Assembly: GCA_022447585.1 (NCBI GenBank)
Contig: JAKVAR010000006.1
Span: 62,001-126,000, forward strand
Direction: 5' to 3'
Source of the DNA: Crocinitomicaceae bacterium
GTDB lineage: Bacteria > Bacteroidota > Bacteroidia > Flavobacteriales_D > Crocinitomicaceae
Length of the DNA stretch: 64,000 nt
Below the pieces are notes generated by a model that searched no databases, was not told the origin of the DNA, and saw only the letters and a list, made by a program, of their open reading frames with translations. This document shows positions 9,231-18,153 of the stretch, piece after piece. The number at the start of each line of letters is the position of its first letter. Position 1 is the stretch's first letter. Both the position numbers and the translations under genes were made by a program.

Positions 9231-12200
9231 ATGTTTCGAAAGTTACTACTATCGATACCGCTGTGTTTTATTTTTTCGCTCGCACAATCGCAGACAGTCT
9301 ATGAATGGTATCAAGATGGAATTATTGTATTCCAAATGAAAATAGACGCGGAATACTCCATTCCTGTGCGAGATAAAAATGTTGATATTGAACGTGTTGA
9401 CTTCATTGCGCGACTAAAAAATCAATTCAATATTTATGAAATGATTCAAATGCACCCCAATGATCCGGATGCATTACTTCGACATACTTATCAAATTAAA
9501 TTTGATAATATTGAAGAGGTAGATCATTTAATTGCGTCTATCCAAAAACTACCTGAAGTTGAGTACGCCGAAAAGAAAGAGTTACATAAACACTTTTTGA
9601 CACCAAATGATCTGGGTGGGAACACTTCAAATGGAACAGGAATGTGGCATTTATATCAAATAAACGCACAGCAGGCCTGGGACTTATCTACTGGTGATCC
9701 TAACATTATTGTTGCAGTTACAGATGATGCAATATTGACTACGCATCAAGATCTCCAAAACAAATTAGTTCAGGGCTACGATGCCCCTACAGGATCAAAT
9801 GACCCAAACCCATGTGGTACAAACGATGGTAATCACGGTACTCACGTTTCGGGAACCGTTGGTGCCGAAACAGATAATAACATTGGAGTATCGTCAATTG
9901 GTTTTGATGTAAGCATTATGCCCATAAAAATTGGGAATTGCAGTGGGGCACTTACGCATGGCTATGAGGGAATTAATTATGCTGCCAACAATGGAGCTGA
10001 CGTTGTTAATATGTCCTGGGGAGGAGGAGGATTCTCCAATTATGGTCAAAATGTATGTAACGCAGCATTTAATCTAGGAACAATATTAGTTGCAGCAGCC
10101 GGAAATGACGGAACAAGTCAACAATTCTATCCTGCAGCATATAATAATGTCATTGCGGTAGCATCAACAACTACAAACGATTCTAAATCTGGATTTTCGC
10201 AGTATGGAAATTGGATTAGCGTAGCTGCTCCTGGATCTGCAATTCGAAGTACTTACGCAACATCAAATGCAGGATATGCTCGAATTCAAGGAACCTCGAT
10301 GGCATCACCTAATGTAGCAGGGCTAGTAGGGTTAATCAAATCTTATGTTCCAACTGCAACAAATCAAGATATCATCAATTGTTTATTATCCACAGCTGAT
10401 GATATTGATGCCATGAATCCAAATTACATAGGTCAATTAGGATCTGGAAGAATTAATGCATTTGCAGCACTTCAGTGCATTGGTGCATTCAATGTTACGA
10501 TAGATGCAGGTATTATTGAGATCCTTAATCCAGGTCCGACAGTCTGTGGCAATTCATTTACGCCAGAAGTGGTATTACGAAACTTTGGAACAACCACCTT
10601 AAATAGTGTTGAAATTAATTACGAATGGAATGGTACTCAGAATGTATTCAATTGGACAGGTAGCCTTCCCCAAGGTCAAACTGAAACTGTTAGTTTACCC
10701 TTACAAATAGCACCAAATGGAAGTTACACCTTCACAGCCTCAACCTCAAATCCGAACTCGTTATCGGATCTGAATTTAAATAATGATACATCTATAAATA
10801 ACTTTGTTGTTGATTTGAACGGGCAATATATTTATTTAGAGCTGACCCTTGATTGCTATGCAAGTGAAACATCATGGTCTATCGCAGATGACAGTGGAAA
10901 CACCATATATACTGGAGGAGGATATACCGATGGTAACGGAGAAACAGTCATTGAATCTTTCTGTTTAGCTGTTGGTTGTTATACTTTCGAAATTCTAGAC
11001 TCTTATGGAGATGGTATGTACGGAAGTCAATGGCAAAATTGCACTGTAGATGGAGATTACACAATAACCGATCAAAATAATACAGTCCTTGTTGACATGA
11101 CAGCTCAAGATGCAAATTTTGGTTTTGGTACAACGCATCAATTCTGTGTAGTCGATCCAACAATACTAAATGACGCAGGTATTTCGTCAATTATTTCACC
11201 ATCTGGAATCAATTGTTCAAATAGCATTAACCCAGTAGTTGAAATTCGAAATTTTGGTGTTGATACATTAACATCAGCAACCATCAATTACCAAACCACT
11301 GGTGGATTGCAGACATTTGCGTGGACTGGGACATTAGCCACTGGACAAACTGAAATAGTTAATCTGCCCTTCATAACAACTTCCAACGGTAATATTAATC
11401 TTACGGTTTATACAACCAACCCAAATGGTCAAACAGATGATGACAATTCGAATAATCAAAGTACATCAGCTTTAAATATTTACCTGGCTTCGGCTACGTT
11501 ACCATTTGTAGAAGATTTCGAAAGCAATAATTTTAATTCAAATGGATGGACAATTCAAAATGAAGATAATGATATTACTTGGGAACTTGAAACAGTTAGT
11601 GGATCCTCTCCAGGTTCAACAGCAGCAAAAATTGACTTCTATAATTATTCAACAGCAGCTCAACGAGATGGTTTAATTTCCCCTCGTATCAATTTAATGG
11701 GCTATTCAACTGTTGATTTGACTTTTGAGCATGCATATAGGAGATACAATCAAAATGCTGCTGACTCTTTATTGATTTATGTTTCTGCAGATTGCGGTCA
11801 AACCTGGGACCCAGTATTTGGAGGTGCCGAAGATGGGACTGGTTCATTCGCAACTCAAACAACGAATACTTCAGAGTTTACGCCAGCTGCCGCCGGAGAT
11901 TGGTGTTTTTCCGGAGGAATTGGAGCGTCATGCTTTACTGTTGACTTATCTGCTTATGCTGGACAAGAAATCTTTGTCAAATTCGAGTCGTATAATGCTG
12001 GTACAATAGGAAACAATTTATTCCTAGATAACATCAATATTGATGGGGTTTTAGCTCCAGTACCACCAGTACCAAGTTTCACTACAAATACTACTTCCAT
12101 TTGTCCGGGAGGTAATGTCCAATTTACAGATGGATCTACAGCTAACATAACAAATTGGAGTTGGTCATTTCCTGGCGGTAACCCCGCAACATCTATTGAT

Positions 12201-13454
12201 CCAAACCCAACAGTGAATTATCCTAATTCAGGATCCTATGATGTGACACTTACAGTCACAAATGCTTTTGGTACTGAAACAATTACCGCGACAAATTCAG
12301 TAATTGTGAATACTCCTCCAACTATTACAACCTCAGCAACGCTATTGGAAATTTGTGAAGGGTCTACAACAACAATTTCAGCAAGTGGTTCAAATTCTTA
12401 CACCTGGGATAATGGACTAGGTTCAGGCGCTACTCACGCAATTTCTCCAACGAGTACAACTATTTATTCCGTTATTGGTTCTAATGGATTAGCTTGTGAG
12501 GCCACAGAAACAATTACCATAACTGTGTTCCAAAATCCGATTGTTACGGCAATCGCAAGTAGCACAACGATATGTAGTGGACAACCTGTTGATCTTACTG
12601 GTGGAGGAGCGAATACATATAATTGGGACAATGGTATTGGAGTAGGAACAACACATACTGTTACACCATCTCAAACCACTATATATAATGTTTCTGGCAC
12701 TGACATTAATGGTTGTGATAATAACGCAAACATAACAGTGGTAGTCGAAGATATCCCAATTGTTGTAATCAACACTTCATCGTTAGAGGTGTGCGAGGGT
12801 GAGTCAGTTGCTCTAGCGGCAACAGGAGCTGACACTTATACTTGGACCCCTTCGGCGAGTTTAACAAGTAATAGTGGTCCGGCAGTAAACGCTAGTCCAA
12901 CAACAAATACCACATATACTGTTATTGGAAGTAATAATTGTGGCACAGATTCGGAGAACATAACAATTTCAGTTTTGCCGGCAGTTTCAAATCAAAACAT
13001 CGTGCAAAATGGGAATACATTATCTGTCACTCTTCAGGCAGGAGAGACCGCTACATGGACCTTAAATGGAGTACAAGTTGGTTCAGGATCAACTATCTCA
13101 ATGACTGAAAGCGGTGTATACGAAGTAATTGTTACCAATGCTTCAGGATGTCAATCCAGTGACAGTGGAACATTTGATTTAGATACAACTTCACTTGAAT
13201 CATTTAGTGTCAAAAATTCATTATCCATTTATCCTAATCCAACAGACGGTTCATTTACAATCGACTTTATCGCCTACGGTAAGACTAAATTATCTATTAT
13301 TGATGCTCTAGGAAGAAGAGTAACTAAAACGCGCTTATATAAAGATGGACTTCAATCAGATACGATTGATTTTTCACACTTCCAATCTGGAGTATATATG
13401 CTATTGTTTGAAACGGAAAAAGAATCTTTCACCAGAAAAGTTACATTAAGATAA
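9231..13454 (+). CDS. secreted subtilisin-like (S8) serine protease, multidomain, T9SS sorted
   Basis: A 1407-residue protein. A signal peptide (1-21) is followed by a propeptide-like segment to about 135 and the S8 catalytic domain (about 140-415), with Asp165 in VAVTDDAIL, His202 in NHGTHVSG, the oxyanion Asn in AAAGND and Ser356 in GTSMASP. Then come CARDB-like beta domains (about 425-530 and 650-750), a choice-of-anchor/MAM-like domain starting at LPFVEDFES, a PKD domain (WSWSFPGGNP), three Ig-like repeats each opening with an ICEG, ICSG or VCEG motif, and a T9SS sorting domain (LSIYPNPTDGSF). The catalytic Asp is followed by Asp-Ala instead of the usual Thr/Ser-Gly. The triad is complete, so it should be an active extracellular protease. 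Substrate unknown. Confidence 0.93.
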   Translation: MFRKLLLSIPLCFIFSLAQSQTVYEWYQDGIIVFQMKIDAEYSIPVRDKNVDIERVDFIARLKNQFNIYEMIQMHPNDPDALLRHTYQIKFDNIEEVDHLIASIQKLPEVEYAEKKELHKHFLTPNDLGGNTSNGTGMWHLYQINAQQAWDLSTGDPNIIVAVTDDAILTTHQDLQNKLVQGYDAPTGSNDPNPCGTNDGNHGTHVSGTVGAETDNNIGVSSIGFDVSIMPIKIGNCSGALTHGYEGINYAANNGADVVNMSWGGGGFSNYGQNVCNAAFNLGTILVAAAGNDGTSQQFYPAAYNNVIAVASTTTNDSKSGFSQYGNWISVAAPGSAIRSTYATSNAGYARIQGTSMASPNVAGLVGLIKSYVPTATNQDIINCLLSTADDIDAMNPNYIGQLGSGRINAFAALQCIGAFNVTIDAGIIEILNPGPTVCGNSFTPEVVLRNFGTTTLNSVEINYEWNGTQNVFNWTGSLPQGQTETVSLPLQIAPNGSYTFTASTSNPNSLSDLNLNNDTSINNFVVDLNGQYIYLELTLDCYASETSWSIADDSGNTIYTGGGYTDGNGETVIESFCLAVGCYTFEILDSYGDGMYGSQWQNCTVDGDYTITDQNNTVLVDMTAQDANFGFGTTHQFCVVDPTILNDAGISSIISPSGINCSNSINPVVEIRNFGVDTLTSATINYQTTGGLQTFAWTGTLATGQTEIVNLPFITTSNGNINLTVYTTNPNGQTDDDNSNNQSTSALNIYLASATLPFVEDFESNNFNSNGWTIQNEDNDITWELETVSGSSPGSTAAKIDFYNYSTAAQRDGLISPRINLMGYSTVDLTFEHAYRRYNQNAADSLLIYVSADCGQTWDPVFGGAEDGTGSFATQTTNTSEFTPAAAGDWCFSGGIGASCFTVDLSAYAGQEIFVKFESYNAGTIGNNLFLDNINIDGVLAPVPPVPSFTTNTTSICPGGNVQFTDGSTANITNWSWSFPGGNPATSIDPNPTVNYPNSGSYDVTLTVTNAFGTETITATNSVIVNTPPTITTSATLLEICEGSTTTISASGSNSYTWDNGLGSGATHAISPTSTTIYSVIGSNGLACEATETITITVFQNPIVTAIASSTTICSGQPVDLTGGGANTYNWDNGIGVGTTHTVTPSQTTIYNVSGTDINGCDNNANITVVVEDIPIVVINTSSLEVCEGESVALAATGADTYTWTPSASLTSNSGPAVNASPTTNTTYTVIGSNNCGTDSENITISVLPAVSNQNIVQNGNTLSVTLQAGETATWTLNGVQVGSGSTISMTESGVYEVIVTNASGCQSSDSGTFDLDTTSLESFSVKNSLSIYPNPTDGSFTIDFIAYGKTKLSIIDALGRRVTKTRLYKDGLQSDTIDFSHFQSGVYMLLFETEKESFTRKVTLR

Positions 13455-13470
13455 GAAATACCTGAAATCT

Positions 13471-13504
13471 AAAGGGGGTTGCTATAAAAGTAACTCCCTT
13501 TTAG
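13471..13504 (+). terminator. terminator of the S8 protease gene
   Basis: AAAGGGGGTT (13471-13480) pairs with AACTCCCTTT (13492-13501) with one G-U pair and an 11-base loop, ending in a short T run, 16 bases after the protease stop codon. Confidence 0.65.
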
Positions 13505-13926
13505 TATTGTCAAAATAGCACACGCTATTCTTTCTTACAATTACCAAAATTATTGTTTTTAAGGGTATAAAAGACTACTTCGAATATTAATCTGAAGCGT
13601 TGACGAATGGCATTTTAGTCGCTCAATTGAAAACTGATTATAGCGTTCAATAAGGCTACAAAAATTAAATTAGTCGGAGTTTGATTTAGTTAATCAAACT
13701 CAATTTTTTTAAAATATTCATAACATTAGATCAGCTAATATTTCACAATGATTTTGTAAATTGGCGCAACGAAAATTCAGCCCAATATTTATCAGAAATG
13801 ACATAGGATATAAATACAATAAAATAGACTTTATTAGTTCATTTATAGCAAAGTTCTTCACAGGTATAAATAACAGCAAGTTTTGTTGAATCAATGAACT
13901 GAAATTAGCTAGTTTTTTTGATAATT
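13505..13926. other. gene-free stretch containing a second, separate terminator
   Basis: No coding frame was recognised. One frame near 13610-13660 stays open briefly (LTNGILVAQLKTDYSVQ) without a start codon and may be a gene remnant. The region ends functionally in a strong terminator at 13677-13710, which suggests that something short is transcribed here. Confidence 0.4.
13677..13710 (+). terminator. strong rho-independent terminator with no gene in front of it
   Basis: GAGTTTGATT (13677-13686), loop TAGTT and AATCAAACTC (13692-13701) form a perfect 10-bp stem followed by AATTTTTTT. The nearest upstream gene already has its own terminator 175 bases earlier. Confidence 0.75.
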
Positions 13927-13992
13927 ATGAGTGAATTAAAGACGAATAGAAAGCAATTAAAGGACTTACTAAAACAAATCATGTTTAATTAA
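13927..13992 (+). CDS. possible 21-residue lysine-rich small ORF
   Basis: ATG 13927 to TAA 13992 encodes a short basic peptide (KTNRKQLKDLLKQI at residues 5-18) that would form an amphipathic helix. It ends 12 bases before the next start codon. It could be a leader ORF for the following pair or chance; nothing else supports it. Confidence 0.2.
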   Translation: MSELKTNRKQLKDLLKQIMFN

Positions 13993-14004
13993 AATAAAAG
14001 CAAT

Positions 14005-14541
14005 ATGGGAACATTTGGAAAATCATTTTCTCGAGAAATGGGTAAAAACACCGGAAAATTTGTAAGTAACAAAGTGTTTGGGAAAGCTGGTCATGCTACA
14101 CCGCATCGAGTTATCCGAAGTACAGAAGGTAATATTTCTGGTGGAAGTGGAAAAAGTGGCGGAGGATTATTATCAGGTATTGGTTCCTCCTTATCAGAGG
14201 GTACAAAAGGAATGTTTGCAGATATGCAAGCTGAACGTGAAGATGAAAGAATAAAAAGAGAACAAAAACTACAAGCTCAGAAAGAAAAGGAAATGAAGCT
14301 TGAAGAATTATCCAGTTTCTCTCTTGGAAATAATAAAGAGGAAATCTCTGAAAATTTAAACTTCCTTGTTGCAACAGCTAGCGGACAAAAAAACAAAAAT
14401 GTAAAAAAAGTTTGCATTGAAAAAATTGAATTTGGGATAATGAAATTACGAAGCAATGATGGTCATTCGGAAGCAGATTTTTTCGCGAAAAAATTAGAAG
14501 AACTAAATAAGAAAAAAGGATTATTCGGATTTTTAAAATAA
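14005..14541 (+). CDS. uncharacterised Gly-rich/coiled-coil cytoplasmic protein
   Basis: A 178-residue protein with no signal peptide. The N-terminus GTFGKSFSREMGKNTGKFVS, followed by NKVFGKAGHATPHRV, resembles a short basic module that occurs at the start of other Bacteroidota proteins (from memory). A Gly/Ser-rich linker (residues 44-66) is followed by a charged coiled coil (about 72-100) and a helical C-terminal domain ending GLFGFLK. The TerB-like gene follows after five bases, so the two are almost certainly one operon. Function unknown; with its partner it may act in a stress or membrane-associated complex. Confidence 0.7.
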   Translation: MGTFGKSFSREMGKNTGKFVSNKVFGKAGHATPHRVIRSTEGNISGGSGKSGGGLLSGIGSSLSEGTKGMFADMQAEREDERIKREQKLQAQKEKEMKLEELSSFSLGNNKEEISENLNFLVATASGQKNKNVKKVCIEKIEFGIMKLRSNDGHSEADFFAKKLEELNKKKGLFGFLK

Positions 14542-14546
14542 AAGCT

Positions 14547-14987
14547 ATGGAACTTAACAAAAATTTACTTGAACAAAAAGCTAACTTTTGTAATTCAAGA
14601 AACACTGAAATGAGTGATGAAGAATTTGCTATTCTATTAATAACTTTCCCTGCTTTTCGTGTTGCAAATGCAGATAACGACTTTGATGAAGACGAACGTG
14701 ATTTAATGGCAAATTTACTATATAATTTCTTGCGTGAAATCTATGGTGAAGAACTTAATGAAGAGCAATATGAAAATATGATAATTGCCTACTTAGAGGA
14801 TTTTCTGTGGACAAATGAGCACGCTGAATGGAAAAACAAACTTATCGATGGATTAAAAGTATTGTGCAAAGATATTGAAGGTCTGGATGAGACTGTAAAA
14901 GGAATGATGAAAGAAATGGCAGAAGTTTCTGATGGTGTGAGTCAAGAAGAAACAGATATGATTGTAGCAATTTCTGATAGTCTTTAG
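14547..14987 (+). CDS. TerB-like acidic protein
   Basis: A 146-residue, all-helical, strongly acidic cytoplasmic protein. The segment FPAFRVANADNDFDEDERDL resembles the TerB motif, in which a helix pair carries an acidic (D..D..E) patch, and a second acidic turn DGVSQEETDMIV closes the domain. TerB domains bind divalent metal and occur in tellurite and stress-response membrane complexes. The gene is co-directional with and five bases after the coiled-coil gene. A second TerB-like domain is encoded at 40232-40951 next to an SPFH protein, where the functional link is more obvious. Confidence 0.65.
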   Translation: MELNKNLLEQKANFCNSRNTEMSDEEFAILLITFPAFRVANADNDFDEDERDLMANLLYNFLREIYGEELNEEQYENMIIAYLEDFLWTNEHAEWKNKLIDGLKVLCKDIEGLDETVKGMMKEMAEVSDGVSQEETDMIVAISDSL

Positions 14988-15041
14988 AAAGTTGAAGATT
15001 TTCAGTAATCACCTGTAAAATATTCAATTCATTCTAACATC

Positions 15042-15094
15042 ATGTATGGGTTATTACTTCTCGTAGATATGGTAATAACCCATACATATTCTTT
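15042..15094. terminator. perfect 16-bp inverted repeat after the TerB-like gene
   Basis: ATGTATGGGTTATTAC (15042-15057) is repeated exactly in inverse at 15072-15087 with a 14-base loop, followed by ATTCTTTT. It lies 55 bases after the TerB-like stop codon and is probably its terminator, although the U-tract is interrupted. Confidence 0.6.
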
Positions 15095-15571
15095 TCCTAT
15101 TCACAATTACCGATTGGCTTAAACCGATACTCGAAGTTCAACCAAACATTCAAAAGTGTATCCATCAAGATGGTCAACTATTTTCATCAGCATAATGGGT
15201 GTTCAAATGATCTGTCCTTATTACATTCAGTGCGAATAGTACAACCTTTTACGGTAATCCCATGTAATAACTTATTATTAAATTTGGAATATTGATATTC
15301 CTTTATTCCATCCAACAAAATCCTTAGATATAAAGATTGGGCTTCAGTCTATTTTGGGTAGTAATTAATACATAGTTCTTTAGCTTGTATACTATTGCTC
15401 TGATTAGATTTAAACAAATAATTCAACCGGGATATATTTCAGACAGAGGAAGAACGATTGAAAAATTCTATTACCCTACGGTATGAAGAAAGATTGGGCA
15501 GAAAACCAGGACATAATATGCCCCATTCAAATAGAATCGTCATATTTACTGCGAACATTAAAACTTATTGC
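15095..15571. other. intergenic region without a recognised gene
   Basis: No supported gene. From TTG 15458 a frame runs into the next gene (RYEERLGRKPGHNMP) and would extend it by 38 residues, but the signal peptide at 15572 shows that this is not its start. The extension may be the end of a decayed gene. Nothing else was seen. Confidence 0.45.
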
Positions 15572-16270
15572 ATGAAAAACACAATGCTTCTAATTCTATT
15601 ACTCACAGCCTCTTCATCTATAGTTTTTGGGCAGACAAAAAAGGATGTAATTGCACAGCAGACGAAGACCATTGATAGTTTGAATTTAGAATCATCTAAA
15701 CTGACAAAACTGAATGGTGAAATTTCAAAGGAACTCATAGAGATAAAAAAAGAGGTGCAAAAGTTAGAAGAAAGTAATAATTCCAAAGAGTTATTGATCT
15801 CTTCAAAGACAAACGAGATATCTATTTTAAAAGATCAAATTTTATCAATAAACGAATTGATAGCTCAGTTAGAAAGTAAAATTATTTCAAAAGACAAAGA
15901 AATAGTTGAGCTGAAAAATTCGATCGTCACCAAAAATACTGAAGTCGTTACTCTTGAAGACTCCAATGAAATCAATTTCGAAGGAACGGTTGAATTAGAA
16001 TCCATGTATGATGGTGTATTTTTTATTCGTGTTAAAATAGATAAAGGCAAATTAGCTGGTAAAACTGAGAACCTTTATTTGAGATCAGGAATGGACGATG
16101 CTAACACTATTGATTATACTGGAAATGCAGATTTTGATGGCAGCGGCAATTTAGAAGGGAGAAAAATTGCCGGAGTAATTATTCGCTCAATAGGCATTTT
16201 TGAAAATTATGAAAGCGGTGAAGAGGATTCAAAAGAAATTTACAGGCTTAAAGATGCAAATTACAAGTAG
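15572..16270 (+). CDS. secreted coiled-coil protein of unknown function
   Basis: A 232-residue protein. ATG 15572 is chosen because it opens a clean signal peptide (MKNTMLLILLLTASSSIVFG) that the longer frame would bury. After cleavage, residues 20-130 form a long heptad coiled coil rich in Ser, Lys, Glu and Ile. A compact C-terminal domain of about 90 residues follows (FEGTVELESMYDGVFFIRV, then ENLYLRSGMDD) and looks beta-rich. It is probably periplasmic. No family was recognised, and neighbours give no clue. Confidence 0.72.
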   Translation: MKNTMLLILLLTASSSIVFGQTKKDVIAQQTKTIDSLNLESSKLTKLNGEISKELIEIKKEVQKLEESNNSKELLISSKTNEISILKDQILSINELIAQLESKIISKDKEIVELKNSIVTKNTEVVTLEDSNEINFEGTVELESMYDGVFFIRVKIDKGKLAGKTENLYLRSGMDDANTIDYTGNADFDGSGNLEGRKIAGVIIRSIGIFENYESGEEDSKEIYRLKDANYK

Positions 16271-16353
16271 TGTAAAATAATTTTGACTATTCACAAGCAA
16301 CGTAAATAATAAAACCGATCGAAACATCCTTTAACAAAAAGTTCACATATACA

Positions 16354-16797
16354 ATGAAATTACTAGCCTTTTCAATATTACTTGTATTTTCAAGTTGCGC
16401 CCCTGTTCAGTGGATGTTTGCAGAAAAGAGCATCAAAACTCAACACTTTAAGTCACAAAATGAATGGCCAGAAGATTTGCGAAATCAACACTCCTTAATT
16501 CGAAAGTCTGATAGCACTTATATCAATTCGAAAAACACATTTATCATAACTTGGACAGATAAGCATAAGGACGCTTATGTTGGCGAATATCGGATGCTAT
16601 CATCACACTTTGGTCAATATCAATTCTTTATCTACTCAAATGATGAGTTCAAAATATTAACTAGAGATTCCCTCCCAACTTTGTTATCCGACATTGATCT
16701 ATTCATGACAAAGCACAAATTTGGCAACAGAAAAATTAAAAAAACGAAAAAAAACATCGTAGAAAAATGGAATATACTAGATAGCAATAGCTGGTAA
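16354..16797 (+). CDS. putative lipoprotein, unknown function
   Basis: A 147-residue protein with a lipobox (LLVFSSC, Cys at residue 15), so it is probably anchored as a lipoprotein. The mature part is mixed alpha/beta with a basic C-terminus (RKIKKTKKNIVEKW). No family was recognised. It stands 83 bases after the coiled-coil gene on the same strand. Confidence 0.7.
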   Translation: MKLLAFSILLVFSSCAPVQWMFAEKSIKTQHFKSQNEWPEDLRNQHSLIRKSDSTYINSKNTFIITWTDKHKDAYVGEYRMLSSHFGQYQFFIYSNDEFKILTRDSLPTLLSDIDLFMTKHKFGNRKIKKTKKNIVEKWNILDSNSW

Positions 16798-16824
16798 TAA
16801 AATTAACATTGTTATTTATATAAC

Positions 16825-16862
16825 AGGCTGATTTTTCAACATTCTAAACAAGCCTTTTTTTT
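16825..16862 (+). terminator. probable terminator of the lipoprotein gene
   Basis: AGGCT (16825-16829) and AGCCT (16851-16855) flank an AT-rich loop and are followed by a run of T. The stem is short, but the T run and the position 28 bases after a stop codon support it. Confidence 0.4.
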
Positions 16863-16964
16863 ATTCAGCCCATCTTTTTTCTCATTTACGCTAAAAGTAA
16901 TATGGCATAAGCAGAACCATATAGCGAATTGCAATTTCTTTTTTAAAGCTATGGTTTTCGCCCT

Positions 16965-17018
16965 TAGCAATCTTAATTGCAACTTAGTTGCTATTAAGAT
17001 TGCTAATTTATATTTTTG
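16965..17018 (+). promoter_or_regulatory. promoter overlapped by an 18-bp palindrome (probable operator)
   Basis: Arms 16965-16982 and 16988-17005 match at 17 of 18 positions around a 5-base centre. The right arm begins with a TTG at 16988-16990, and a TATTTTTG box (TAnnTTTG type) lies at 17011-17018, 20 bases further on. This is the Bacteroidota -33/-7 arrangement. A protein bound to the palindrome would cover the -33 element, so repression is the simplest reading. The expected transcription start (about 17023) lies after TTG 17016 and helps decide the start codon of the next gene. Confidence 0.65.
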
Positions 17019-17030
17019 CGAAAAAAGAAT

Positions 17031-18149
17031 TTGACATTTATTAATGTAATAATCGTAGGTGCAGGTCCAGCAGGAATTGGAATTGCTTCATTACTCAGTA
17101 AGACTGATATTGATTATATCGTGCTGGAAAAAAAAGAAGTCGGTAGTTCATTTATCTCATGGCCAGAAAACATGGAAATGATTACCCCATCATTCCCCAG
17201 TAATGCTTTTGGACAAATGGATTTAAATGCCGTTGCACCCTTAACTTCACCTGCTTTTGCATTCGGAAAGGAACATCTTACTGGAATAGAATACGCAAAA
17301 TACCTCTCCAAAGTTGAAGCACTTAATGAGGTGGAGGTTGAAACGCATACTGAAGTCCAATCTGTCGAAAAACAAGGCAATTCTTGGATAATTCAGACGA
17401 ATAAGGGTAAACTTATTTGCAGATATTTGATTTGGGCGGCTGGAGAGTTTTCAAACCCTCAAATGAAAGGAATTGCAGGAGCCGAATATTGCATACATAG
17501 TTCAGCTATAGAACGACCATCCAATCTAGAGGGAGATGATTTTATCATAATTGGAGGCTATGAAAGTGGTGTTCAAATGGGACTTTGGCTAATTGAAAAT
17601 GGCAAAAAAGTGACAATAATTAACCCGACTAAAGTCAATGATTTACAGACAAGTGATCCGTCAAAAGTATTGTCACCATATACATTAGAGAAATATAAAA
17701 AGCTTAAACAATCAGCCAACTACACGGAAATTATTGGAGCCGTAGAAAACGTATTGAAGTCAGAAAACAACTACTGCGTTCAATTAGAAGATAATAGACT
17801 GATTAAGTCTAAGCAAAAACCAATTTGTGCCACAGGGTTTTCTCTTGTCAAAAAACCAATTGAGCAGCTGATTACTTTAAGAGATGATGGTTTACCTATT
17901 TTAAATGAAGAAACAGATGAGCTATTAAATCAGAGAAACATCTATTTAGCAGGACCATCTGTTAGACATGGTAATCATATTTTTTGTTTCATTTACAAAT
18001 TCAGGCAACGTTTTGGAGTAATTGTAGAAGATATATTGAATAAAGAATTATATAACGTTAATGATATTGTTTCATTAGTGAAAATCTGGAAATATAATGG
18101 GTTATATCTCTCTGATTTGAGCTGCTGTGACGAAGAATGTTTGTGTTAG
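17031..18149 (+). CDS. FAD/NAD(P)-dependent oxidoreductase with Cys-rich C-terminus
   Basis: A flavoprotein of about 373 residues. The FAD-binding Rossmann motif VGAGPAGIG is at the N-terminus, a second dinucleotide motif IIGGYESGVQMG near the middle, and CATGFSL and YLAGPSVRHG are typical of flavin monooxygenase or YpdA-like thiol-reductase relatives. It ends in SDLSCCDEECLC, a CCxxxCxC tail that could bind metal or act as a redox shuttle. No ATG fits: TTG 17016 lies inside the -7 promoter box, so TTG 17031 is the more likely start. It is followed four bases later by a small membrane protein, probably co-transcribed. The substrate is unknown. Confidence 0.78.
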   Translation: MTFINVIIVGAGPAGIGIASLLSKTDIDYIVLEKKEVGSSFISWPENMEMITPSFPSNAFGQMDLNAVAPLTSPAFAFGKEHLTGIEYAKYLSKVEALNEVEVETHTEVQSVEKQGNSWIIQTNKGKLICRYLIWAAGEFSNPQMKGIAGAEYCIHSSAIERPSNLEGDDFIIIGGYESGVQMGLWLIENGKKVTIINPTKVNDLQTSDPSKVLSPYTLEKYKKLKQSANYTEIIGAVENVLKSENNYCVQLEDNRLIKSKQKPICATGFSLVKKPIEQLITLRDDGLPILNEETDELLNQRNIYLAGPSVRHGNHIFCFIYKFRQRFGVIVEDILNKELYNVNDIVSLVKIWKYNGLYLSDLSCCDEECLC

Positions 18150-18153
18150 AGAT

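Noticed and set aside
10948..11190. minus-strand and alternative-frame ORFs inside the S8 protease and other large genes
   Set aside because: They overlap confidently assigned genes and have no coding character or start context.
15458..15571. N-terminal extension of the coiled-coil protein from TTG 15458
   Set aside because: It would bury a perfect signal peptide starting at ATG 15572.
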